Positions 6,312 to 12,814 of a DNA stretch of 15,964 nt are shown one piece after another. Both the position numbers and the translations under genes were made by a program. The notes under the pieces are model-generated. The model was not told the DNA's origin. It saw nothing but the letters and a program-made list of their open reading frames with translations, and made no database searches. The stretch is from the NCBI GenBank assembly GCA_910583945.1, contig CAJTYF010000036.1, forward strand, positions 1 through 15,964, read 5' to 3'. Each line of letters opens with the position of its first letter. Positions within the stretch are counted from its first letter, which is position 1. This DNA is from an uncultured Bacilli bacterium. Lineage in GTDB: Bacteria > Bacillota_I > Bacilli_A > RF39 > UBA660.

Positions 6312-6948
6312 CTAACCAATTGTAATCATTTGAGTTTATGTAATCGTAAAACTCTTTGTTTTCACTTTCTACTACTTTGTTTTGATTTGTATGATTGACT
6401 TCATCCATATTTTTATATCCTTTTCTTTTCCAATCGTAAAGCACTTTATCAATGTATCTTAAATCACTTGCGTTATAAAAAAGGGCTTTTTTTAAGGCTC
6501 CCAAAATTAATTCTTCAGAAAAACCTTTTTCAATCCAACCGTTTATATACTCAAAATCCATGGAAGAAAGCGTTTTTCCTAGGTCTCTTTCAAAAATACT
6601 ATAAAGGTCTTCTTTTGTGCTTTCTTTTTCTTTGGTATTCAATTTTTCACTAATGAGCATATAAAAATAATCTAAATTAATCACTTCATTTCTTTTTTCA
6701 TTATCATCTTTTATGATATCTAACTTAATGATTTTTTTTTGCATTAAGTTATTAAAAGATGTTAATATTTCTTCTTCACTTAGTTTTATGGTTTGATTTA
6801 TTGCTGTTAAATCAAACGTCGCTTTTTTATAATTCCAAAAATAGAGAAGTAAAATTAAATCGTTTATTTCTAATTTTAGTGATTTAATTACAGGAATCAA
6901 AAAGCTCGGAAAAACAAGATTACTTTCTTTCATTATATCTATGGACAT
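6301..6948 (-). CDS. dnaD: DnaD-like replication initiation/restart protein
   Basis: 215 residues. DnaD helps load the replicative helicase at the origin and at stalled forks in Bacillota. The N-terminal winged-helix part starts at FPSFLIPVIKSLKLEINDLILLLYFW (given only in part) and contains the usual LSEEEILTSFNNLMQKK segment. The C-terminal domain ends in the DnaD/DnaB signature, here YIDKVLYDWKRKGYKNMDEV (around 165-185), preceded by ERDLGKTLSSMDFEYINGW. The start is the ATG at 6948, with AGGTGAAG upstream; the in-frame GTG at 6957 lies within that ribosome binding site. Its position between cca and nth supports the call. Confidence 0.88.
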   Translation of the reverse strand: MSIDIMKESNLVFPSFLIPVIKSLKLEINDLILLLYFWNYKKATFDLTAINQTIKLSEEEILTSFNNLMQKKIIKLDIIKDDNEKRNEVINLDYFYMLISEKLNTKEKESTKEDLYSIFERDLGKTLSSMDFEYINGWIEKGFSEELILGALKKALFYNASDLRYIDKVLYDWKRKGYKNMDEVNHTNQNKVVESENKEFYDYINSNDYNWLDEE

Positions 6949-6957
6949 CCTCTTCAC

Positions 6958-7770
6958 CTACTTTTCTAAATCATCGTTCATCACAATTTTCATTTTTTTT
7001 CTTTCGTTTACTATATTCTTTTTTTCTTCTTTTGTAAATGGTAATTCTCGGTTTATTTTTACTTGGGCCCACATTTTGCTTATTTCTTTATAAAAGGTCA
7101 TTTCTCCAAAAAATAATTGTAAAGGTTCAAAAGCTTCTATCTTTTTTAATAATTGAATGCCTTTTGAAAAATTTTTGGATGCTAAAATCTGAGTGATTTC
7201 TTCTTTTACTCTGTAATTGCTGATATTTTTTAGATAGTGTTTGTTTTTTAGTAAACTCTTTTCTAGTTTTTTATCTAAAGAAAAATCTAAAGTGGTTGCC
7301 AAACGAATGGCTCTTAATATTCTTAAACTGTCTTCTGTTAATTTTTGGTCTATGTTTCCCACTACTTTTATTTGTTTATTTAAAATATCTTTTCGGGCGT
7401 GGTAACGATCAATTAAAATTCCTTCTTTGTTTAAACATAATGTATTGATGGTAAAGTCTCGTCTTTCTAAGTCTACTTTTAAATCGTGAATCCATTCAAA
7501 TTGCATTAATTTATTTTTTTGGTAAGTGAATTCTTTTCGATAAGGGGTAATGGTAAAATGATACTTTTCTTTTTCAAAATGAAGTTCACCATAAAAACCA
7601 GGTTCTAGTTGAAAAAGTTCTTTTAATTTTTCGGGGGAAGCATTGGTACAGATATCGATGTCAAAACTTTCTTTTTTTAAAAATAAATCTCTAACGTAGC
7701 CCCCAACAATATAGGCTTCAAATCCTTGGTCATTTAAGAGTGTTAAAATCTCTTTTATCACGCGATTCAT
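6958..7770 (-). CDS. cca: CCA-adding tRNA nucleotidyltransferase, short form
   Basis: 270 residues. The enzyme adds CCA to tRNA 3' ends. Class II nucleotidyltransferase motifs are in order: IVGGYVRDLFL with the metal pair Asp37/Asp39 (FDIDICTNASP), ERRDFTINTLCLN (102-114), the helical LTEDSLRILRAIRLA (144-158), and a short RVKEEITQIL region (187-196) that could be the template-like motif. Bacillus CCA enzymes are close to 400 residues; here most of the C-terminal body and tail is absent, replaced by a basic 60-residue end. A poly(A) polymerase or CC/A-only enzyme cannot be excluded. AAAGGAGAG precedes the ATG and an extended TATAAT lies just upstream. Confidence 0.85.
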   Translation of the reverse strand: MNRVIKEILTLLNDQGFEAYIVGGYVRDLFLKKESFDIDICTNASPEKLKELFQLEPGFYGELHFEKEKYHFTITPYRKEFTYQKNKLMQFEWIHDLKVDLERRDFTINTLCLNKEGILIDRYHARKDILNKQIKVVGNIDQKLTEDSLRILRAIRLATTLDFSLDKKLEKSLLKNKHYLKNISNYRVKEEITQILASKNFSKGIQLLKKIEAFEPLQLFFGEMTFYKEISKMWAQVKINRELPFTKEEKKNIVNERKKMKIVMNDDLEK

Positions 7771-7787
7771 AGTCTCTCCTTTGTTAA

Positions 7788-7796
7788 ATTATATCA
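7788..7796 (-). promoter_or_regulatory. Extended -10 promoter for the cca operon
   Basis: TGATATAAT on the minus strand gives a perfect -10 (7788-7793) with the extended TG. No good -35 is seen at 17 bp (ATTAAG, 7811-7816). That zone overlaps the rpsD -35, so the two divergent promoters share DNA and may compete. Confidence 0.6.
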
Positions 7797-7806
7797 TAAA
7801 TCTTAA

Positions 7807-7834
7807 TTGACTTAATAAAAATATAGTGTATAAT
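7807..7834 (+). promoter_or_regulatory. rpsD promoter
   Basis: TTGACT (7807-7812), a 16-bp spacer, and a perfect TATAAT (7829-7834). Expected start near 7841, about 149 nt before the rpsD ATG. Confidence 0.8.
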
Positions 7835-7840
7835 ATTAGT

Positions 7841-7989
7841 TGCATTAGTTGGCAGAAGAAATTTTCAGATTTAATGTGTTTATAAAGCTTCAAAGTATCC
7901 TTAGTCTGCCACTTTGGAGAAATGATTAGTATAAACTCCCTAAGTTTTGATTTTTCAAACGACTTTTAGCAATAGAAAGGAGAATTTAA
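7841..7989 (+). ncRNA. rpsD 5' leader, candidate S4 autoregulatory RNA
   Basis: A ~149-nt untranslated leader with clear structure. CTTCAAAGT (7888-7896) pairs with ACTTTGGAG (7911-7919), nine pairs including one G-U. Six bases of its loop, TCTGCC (7905-7910), are perfectly complementary to GGCAGA (7851-7856), giving a pseudoknot. A second hairpin, AAGT..TTTG with CAAA..ACTT (7942-7965), lies just before the ribosome binding site GAAAGGAG (7975-7982). GGAG (7916-7919) could alternatively pair with CTCC (7936-7939), which suggests a switch. Bacillus rpsD is known to be controlled by S4 binding to its leader. That this one works the same way is inference. Confidence 0.65.
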
Positions 7990-8592
7990 ATGGCAAGATA
8001 TACTGGACCAGCTTATAAAAAAGCTAGAAGACTTAATTTTTCATTACTTGAAAATGGGCGTGAGTTAGCTCGTCGTCCTTATGCGCCTGGTATGCATGGT
8101 GTTGATCGTCGCAAAAAGATTAGTGAATATGGTGTTCAGCTACAAGAAAAACAAAAGGTACGTTTAATGTATGGGTTAACAGAAAAACAATTTCATAAAG
8201 TTTTTGATCATGCAAGTCGTATGAAAGGTGTCGCTGGTGAAAATTTACTTCGTTTATTAGAAAGTCGCTTAGATAATTTAGTTTATCGTATGGGACTTGC
8301 TAAAACAAGAAGAGCCGCTAGACAAGTAGTAAACCATGGTCATATTTTAGTTAATGGTGTAAAAGTTAATATTCCTTCTTATCAAGTAAAACCTGGAGAT
8401 GTTATAAGTGTTAAAGAAAATTCATTAGAACATAAAGCCATTAAAGAAGCTTTAGAAGCCACTTTAAAAAGATGTGCTTATGTTGAATTTGATGATAAAA
8501 AAATGTCTGGTACTTATGTACGTTATCCAGATCGAAGTGAACTTAACCAAGAAATTAATGAAAGTCTTATTGTTGAATTTTACAACAGATAA
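7990..8592 (+). CDS. rpsD: 30S ribosomal protein S4
   Basis: 200 residues, full length. S4 binds the 5' domain of 16S rRNA and nucleates 30S assembly. It starts MARYTGPAYKKARRLNFS and contains RRPYAPGMHG, typical of S4. The N-terminal zinc cysteines found in some homologues are absent (Bacillus-type). The S4 RNA-binding domain runs from RLDNLVYRMGLAKTRRAAR (about 92-110) through VNHGHILVNG and KPGDVISVK. It stands alone under its own promoter and structured leader and ends at a strong terminator, as in Bacillus, where rpsD is not in a large ribosomal operon. Confidence 0.98.
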   Translation: MARYTGPAYKKARRLNFSLLENGRELARRPYAPGMHGVDRRKKISEYGVQLQEKQKVRLMYGLTEKQFHKVFDHASRMKGVAGENLLRLLESRLDNLVYRMGLAKTRRAARQVVNHGHILVNGVKVNIPSYQVKPGDVISVKENSLEHKAIKEALEATLKRCAYVEFDDKKMSGTYVRYPDRSELNQEINESLIVEFYNR

Positions 8593-8596
8593 TTTT

Positions 8597-8628
8597 AAAA
8601 AGAGCTATTTTGAAGCTCTTTTTATTTA
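8597..8628 (+). terminator. rpsD terminator
   Basis: AAAAAGAGCT (8597-8606) pairs perfectly with AGCTCTTTTT (8614-8623) across a 7-nt loop, followed by ATTTA. It starts 4 nt after the rpsD stop. Confidence 0.9.
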
Positions 8629-8656
8629 GTTTGACAAAAGTCAAACTAAATAAAAA
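8619..8656. repeat. 17-bp perfect hairpin between convergent genes
   Basis: TTTTTATTTAGTTTGAC (8619-8635) and its exact complement (8640-8656) enclose an AAAA loop. Its first five T's are also the 3' arm of the rpsD terminator, so the two folds compete on the plus strand. It may act as a backup terminator or protect a transcript end. Confidence 0.7.
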
Positions 8657-8680
8657 ATAAAAAGAGAAAATTTTCTCTTT
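8652..8680 (-). terminator. Minus-strand terminator for the oxidoreductase pair
   Basis: AAAGAGAA and TTCTCTTT (8661-8680, a perfect 20-bp palindrome) form the stem on the minus strand, followed by TTTATTTTTT. It would stop transcripts from the 8879-11571 genes before rpsD. Confidence 0.7.
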
Positions 8681-8851
8681 AATTCTTCAAGAAGCATTCG
8701 TATGAATATTTCTAATATATCAAAGTTATCAGTTGTATTTAAAAAATATAAATAACTTTTTTATTTGCATACATTTATTATTTTACAGTTAATAAAAAGA
8801 CAAACTTCAAAATAACTTTCTTTTTACTAGAGTTTACATGGATACATTAGG

Positions 8852-8888
8852 AAAAACCAAATTTAAAAGTCTATTTTTTTAATTTGGT
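8852..8888 (-). terminator. Possible first terminator after the reductase gene
   Basis: ACCAAATT (8881-8888, in the last codons) pairs with AATTTGGT (8856-8863) over a 17-nt loop and is followed by a short T run. The long loop makes it weaker than the one at 8652-8680. Between 8681 and 8851 I see only AT-rich DNA without a gene or clear signal. Confidence 0.45.
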
Positions 8889-10042
8889 AATTTTATTACC
8901 ACATCACTTTCAGGGAAACTAGAACAAGGATGAATGTAATTTAAATCTTTATCGGATGCTCTCATATCACTATCAAATGTTTTTATTTTACCACTTAAAA
9001 TTTTACTTCTACAGAGACCACACACCCCAACATGACAACTGCTTGGAGCTAAAATACCATTTTTTTCTATAGCACTTAATAATGTTTCTTGACCATTACA
9101 AGTAATATTAAATTCTTTATCTTTTGTTATCACTTTTACATTAAAATCTTCTTTTCTTTTTAAATCAATTTCACTAAAAAACAAGTCCGTTCTGATATAT
9201 TTTTTGGCTAAGTTGTATTCTTTTAATACTTCATTCATGTGTTGATACAATTCTATTGGGCCACAAATAAAGAATGATGTTTCTTCTTTTAAATATGGAT
9301 CAATGTTTTCTTTTTCAATAAATCCTGTATCATATAAGTCACTTTCTTCTTCACTCAAAATATATTTTATTTTTATTTTTTCATTTGAACTTAATTTGTC
9401 TAAACGCTCTTTAAAAATTAAATCTTTTTTTGTTTTGGCTCCGTATAAAATGGTTAGGTTAAAATTTAATAGTTGGTCATTAATAGCTTCAGCCATTGAG
9501 ATAAAAGGTGTAATTCCACTACCACCCGCAATAGCTATTACATTTTTGGCATCTCTTATTCTTTCATAACAGAAATTTCCACTCGGGGCACTTACAACAA
9601 ATGAACTTCCAATGCTTATATTATCAAAAAAATAATTGGATACTACTCCTTCTTCTTTTCTTTTGATGGTAATCGTATATCGATTTTCTAAAGCGAGTTT
9701 TGGACTACAAGAAAGCGTATAAGGACGTTTATAAAGACATTTTCCTATCCTAATTCTAACACTTATGTATTGACCAGCTTTAAAATAAGCTAATTTTTTG
9801 GTTCCTTTTTCAGCATTAGGTGCTAAAAGAAATGTTTTGACGTCTTTTGATTCATTTATTATGTCAATGACTTTTACATATTGAAGTTTTGGATGTAAAA
9901 AACGAGCAATTTCATTGACGTTGTACTCTACTTTTATATCATTTAAAGGTGTAGTAGCTATTACTTTTTCACGTTCTTTTTTCAAATTTTTAAATTTGAC
10001 GATTTCTTTTTTACCCAGTCCTTCTAATTTTAAATCATTCAT
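8879..10042 (-). CDS. FAD/NAD(P) reductase with C-terminal [2Fe-2S] ferredoxin domain
   Basis: 387 residues. The order is an unrecognised ~50-residue N-terminal extension, an FAD-binding ferredoxin-reductase barrel with RPYTLSC (106-112), and an NAD(P) domain with GGSGITPF (173-180) and CGP (260-262). It ends in a plant-type [2Fe-2S] domain with Cys336-X4-Cys341-X2-Cys344 and Cys373. This layout is shared by PaaE- and Hcr-type reductases, which pass electrons from NAD(P)H through FAD and the cluster to a partner oxidoreductase. No membrane segment is seen. Its ATG overlaps the stop of the upstream gene (ATGA), with AGGAGAGG upstream, so the two are co-translated and that FAD enzyme is the likely partner. 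Physiological substrate unknown. Confidence 0.88.
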   Translation of the reverse strand: MNDLKLEGLGKKEIVKFKNLKKEREKVIATTPLNDIKVEYNVNEIARFLHPKLQYVKVIDIINESKDVKTFLLAPNAEKGTKKLAYFKAGQYISVRIRIGKCLYKRPYTLSCSPKLALENRYTITIKRKEEGVVSNYFFDNISIGSSFVVSAPSGNFCYERIRDAKNVIAIAGGSGITPFISMAEAINDQLLNFNLTILYGAKTKKDLIFKERLDKLSSNEKIKIKYILSEEESDLYDTGFIEKENIDPYLKEETSFFICGPIELYQHMNEVLKEYNLAKKYIRTDLFFSEIDLKRKEDFNVKVITKDKEFNITCNGQETLLSAIEKNGILAPSSCHVGVCGLCRSKILSGKIKTFDSDMRASDKDLNYIHPCSSFPESDVVIKLPN

Positions 10043-11571
10043 TCTTCTTCCTCTCCTTTCATATCTAAAAGAGTCAATTTTGCGGCTTGATACCCAGAAA
10101 GATAGGTACTACTGAATCCATCTCCTTTTACGTCAAATCCTCCACAAATACGAACATTTGGTACATAATTTTCATTTTCCATATTTAGAGTCCTTGGTAA
10201 AAGGTTATCTAATCCAGTAAGTTTATAACCATAGATTACGCCATCTGGATGTCCTGCATATCGTGCGTAAGTGACTGGTGATGCAATTTCTATTTCTTCA
10301 ATGTAGCTTTTAATATTTATCCCAGTTGTTTCTTCAAAATTATTTAGGATGTTTTCAGCAATTTGATTTTTTAATTCAAAATAATTTTCTTCCGTTACTT
10401 TATTATTAAAAACGTCTCCAAAGAAAACGGAAGTGATGGTCATTAATGTTGTTCCGGCTGGAGAACAATGAGGATTTTTATTGTTAAGAACAATGGCTAC
10501 ACTACTATTATTTTTTATAGAACTCATATTCTCAAATTCGGTATTACTATCTAGAGAATGATAGATAAAATAACTGTAATCGTTTAAACCTATGTCTTCA
10601 GGACTTTGATTTAATCCTAAATAAATAGAGAAGCCTCTAGCTCCTAAAATTCTCGAATTTGTTAATTTTAACGCTTCTTTTGGAACAAATTCTTTAGGAA
10701 TCATTTTACCGTAAAGAAATGTCGGAGACCCATTAAAGAGAATATGTTTACTTTTAAAATCTTTTCCATCGCTTAGTCTTACACCACTTACTTTTCCTTC
10801 TTCAAATAAAATTTCTTGAACGGTGGATAAGTACTTTATTACTCCCCCATTTTTTGTTATTTCTTCTGCCAAAATAATACTGGTTTCATGACTACGTTTT
10901 TCGGGAATGACTGCTCCTAAATATATATAAGAAAGAATCATTGACGCAAAGTGAACAAAACTTAATGTAGAAGTGGGACTTCCAAGGTAAACCCAGTAAG
11001 TACTTAATATTTCAGCGGCTTTTTTTGGCATTTTTAAAGCTTTAAAAACTTTATCTGTTGATAATGCTGCTACTTTCATAAAGTTTGGAAATTGTTCTGA
11101 TAAAATTTTAGAATTTACATTTCTATCATTTTCTAAAAAAATTAATGCTTTTTGTACTTCTTCTGCTAGAATAAAAAATTTTTTCATTGCCTTGTCACTA
11201 CCTGGAACGTATTCGTTCATTTTGTCTATAAATGCTTGTATTCCAAAAGGCATAACGTAGTCTTCTTTTTTATCTTTACCATAAACATGAAAAGCTTCTG
11301 TTAAATTTATAAACTTTATTTTATCCACAATCTCTAATTTTTCAAAAAGTTTATAAATGGGTCCTGTTTTTTCACTGGATCCAAACCCACTCATTTCATG
11401 TAACGAAGCTTCAAATTCAAACCTACCTCTTATAAAACTGGTTGCAAATCCTCCTGGAACATTATTACTTTCTAATACTAAAACTTTTTTATTCTCTTTA
11501 ACTAGTTTTAAAGCGGAGATTAGTCCCGCGTTGCCAGCACCAATCACAATTACATCATAACTATTATCCAT
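10039..11571 (-). CDS. Phytoene-desaturase/retinol-saturase-type FAD oxidoreductase
   Basis: 510 residues. The N-terminal Rossmann motif is VIVIGAGNAGLISA (G11, G13, G16) with Glu34 for the FAD ribose, then VPGGFATSF (38-46), as in CrtI-type desaturases and RetSat-like enzymes. The C-terminal FAD motif is ICGGFDVKGDGFSSTYLSGYQAA. The start is taken at the ATG at 11571, with GAGAGGG upstream; the ATG at 11589 lacks a good ribosome binding site. No carotenoid genes (crtB, crtE) are nearby, so carotenoid synthesis is not supported. Together with the co-translated reductase, it more plausibly saturates or desaturates a C=C bond in a lipid- or terpenoid-like molecule. The substrate cannot be read from the sequence. 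Confidence 0.82.
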   Translation of the reverse strand: MDNSYDVIVIGAGNAGLISALKLVKENKKVLVLESNNVPGGFATSFIRGRFEFEASLHEMSGFGSSEKTGPIYKLFEKLEIVDKIKFINLTEAFHVYGKDKKEDYVMPFGIQAFIDKMNEYVPGSDKAMKKFFILAEEVQKALIFLENDRNVNSKILSEQFPNFMKVAALSTDKVFKALKMPKKAAEILSTYWVYLGSPTSTLSFVHFASMILSYIYLGAVIPEKRSHETSIILAEEITKNGGVIKYLSTVQEILFEEGKVSGVRLSDGKDFKSKHILFNGSPTFLYGKMIPKEFVPKEALKLTNSRILGARGFSIYLGLNQSPEDIGLNDYSYFIYHSLDSNTEFENMSSIKNNSSVAIVLNNKNPHCSPAGTTLMTITSVFFGDVFNNKVTEENYFELKNQIAENILNNFEETTGINIKSYIEEIEIASPVTYARYAGHPDGVIYGYKLTGLDNLLPRTLNMENENYVPNVRICGGFDVKGDGFSSTYLSGYQAAKLTLLDMKGEEEE

Positions 11572-11598
11572 TGTTAACCCTCTCTTCATTATAGATTT

Positions 11599-11627
11599 AT
11601 TGTATCATGTCTGGTTTAAGATGTAAA
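11599..11627 (-). promoter_or_regulatory. Promoter of the oxidoreductase pair
   Basis: TTTACA (11622-11627), a 17-bp spacer, and TACAAT (11599-11604) with an upstream TG, each hexamer matching 5 of 6. Expected start near 11592. Confidence 0.7.
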
Positions 11628-11677
11628 TTAAGGAAAGTTTCATTACTTGTAAAAAACAGCATTATTACTTTTTTCTA

Positions 11678-11706
11678 TTGTAAAACATTATTAAATACGT
11701 TATAAT
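11678..11706 (+). promoter_or_regulatory. Promoter of the 177-residue gene
   Basis: TTGTAA (11678-11683), a 17-bp spacer, and a perfect TATAAT (11701-11706). It is divergent from the promoter at 11599-11627. Confidence 0.65.
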
Positions 11707-11734
11707 AGTCTAGTTTTCAAAAAGGGGTGTAACT

Positions 11735-12268
11735 ATGATTTATCAAATAAAAAATAACATACTTCAAAATGTTGCTTCTGAGTATAATTCAGATTTAATT
11801 GTACCAAACGATTTTTATGATATAAGAAATATGGCAATCACACTACTTTATCCAGAAAATGTAGAACAAATATTAAGAAATAAATATTTAAAGGAACATA
11901 TAAAATATTTGTACCCTCTATATAAAGAATCGCTTCTTATGAAAAAAAATATTGATTATCCTTTACTTCCTAATTCTTATAATCATTTTCAATATGATAT
12001 GGTTGCTTCTAAAAAAGGAAATGCTGTTATTTATAGTAACGATCCCTCTCGTCAAAATTTGCATCAGTATGTTTTCTATCTTCCTGAAATTCTTACTTCT
12101 TTTCAAAAAGATTTTTTATATTCTAATATGAAGTCTTTTTTAAAGCTTCAACAAATGACTCTTTTTATCTATAAAGAAGCTCAACAAGCATTTGATTATC
12201 CTTCTTCAATGGAAGATTATCGCACTTTATCCTCTTATCAAACATTAAAAAAAATGATTCAAAAATAA
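11735..12268 (+). CDS. Hypothetical cytoplasmic protein, 177 residues
   Basis: I recognise no family. It has a good promoter, AAAGGGGTG 5 nt before the ATG, and its own terminator, so it is very probably a real gene. The protein has no signal peptide or membrane segment. It is rich in Tyr, Asn, Leu and Lys, with predicted mixed helices; aromatic clusters occur at YNHFQYDM (about 82-89) and QNLHQYVFYLPE (about 107-118). There are no cysteine pairs, nucleotide-binding loop or catalytic motif that I can see. It is a single-gene unit divergent from the oxidoreductase pair and convergent with the ferritin-like gene. Confidence 0.8.
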   Translation: MIYQIKNNILQNVASEYNSDLIVPNDFYDIRNMAITLLYPENVEQILRNKYLKEHIKYLYPLYKESLLMKKNIDYPLLPNSYNHFQYDMVASKKGNAVIYSNDPSRQNLHQYVFYLPEILTSFQKDFLYSNMKSFLKLQQMTLFIYKEAQQAFDYPSSMEDYRTLSSYQTLKKMIQK

Positions 12269-12290
12269 AGCTTAGAATCATTTTTATTTT
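12247..12290. terminator. Bidirectional terminator between convergent genes
   Basis: AAAAATGATTC (12250-12260) pairs perfectly with GAATCATTTTT (12275-12285) over a 14-nt loop. Runs of A on the left and T on the right make it work on both strands. The 177-residue gene ends in its loop, and the ferritin-like gene's stop lies in its right arm. Confidence 0.85.
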
Positions 12291-12775
12291 ACTTGACTAT
12301 ATAATTTCATGAATACTTGGATGTGCATTTTTTCATCTAAAATAATTCTTTTTAAAATGTATTTTACGTATTCATCATCGGTCCCAATGATTATTTTTTC
12401 ATAATTTTTAATGGCTAGTTCTTCATTACGAATATTATCTAATAAAATATTTTTTAATTCTTTTTCATAAGTCACATATTCACCACTAAACCATTTGGTA
12501 TTATCGTTCGATACACTTAAATAAAGGGGCGTTAATCCTAATTTTTTTACTAATTCTCCTAGTATTTCTAAGTGGTGCATTTCAACAATGGCTATTTCTT
12601 TTAAGATGTTTTTTATTTCATCATTCTCTAAAATTAGATATTGAAAGATGTAATTATGTATAGCTGTGTCTTCACTAACAGATCCAGCATAAGAAGAAAG
12701 GATTTCTTTGGCTAATTTTATATTTTTTTCTTTCACTTTGATTTCAGGGTACGGAATATCTACTTTTACTTGCAT
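12284..12775 (-). CDS. Ferritin-like four-helix metalloprotein (CotJC/Mn-catalase-like)
   Basis: 163 residues. The pattern is a di-metal four-helix bundle: Glu35 (GSVSEDTAI) in helix 1, Glu65-X-X-His68 (VEMHHLEILGEL) in helix 2, Glu118/Glu119 (RNEELAIKNY) in helix 3, and Glu148-X-X-His151 (DEKMH) in helix 4. That gives the two ExxH pairs expected for a carboxylate-bridged diiron or dimanganese centre. The opening PYPEIKV, and IAIVEMHHLEILG, resemble small manganese-catalase or CotJC-type spore-coat proteins of Bacillota. The role is probably peroxide removal or metal handling; the exact activity is not determined. The start is the ATG at 12775 with AGGTGA upstream; a GTG at 12784 lies in that site. 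It is the last gene of a four-gene operon. Confidence 0.8.
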   Translation of the reverse strand: MQVKVDIPYPEIKVKEKNIKLAKEILSSYAGSVSEDTAIHNYIFQYLILENDEIKNILKEIAIVEMHHLEILGELVKKLGLTPLYLSVSNDNTKWFSGEYVTYEKELKNILLDNIRNEELAIKNYEKIIIGTDDEYVKYILKRIILDEKMHIQVFMKLYSQVK

Positions 12776-12814
12776 AGCAATCACCTAAATCATTCTATGC
12801 ATTTTTCTTTATTT

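Noticed and set aside
7841..7989. T-box riboswitch
   Set aside because: No T-box antiterminator sequence or terminator precedes the gene, and the gene is rpsD, not an aminoacyl-tRNA or amino acid gene.
10039..11571. Carotenoid biosynthesis locus
   Set aside because: The FAD enzyme resembles phytoene desaturases, but no phytoene synthase or prenyl synthase gene is present, and the partner reductase is not a carotenoid gene.
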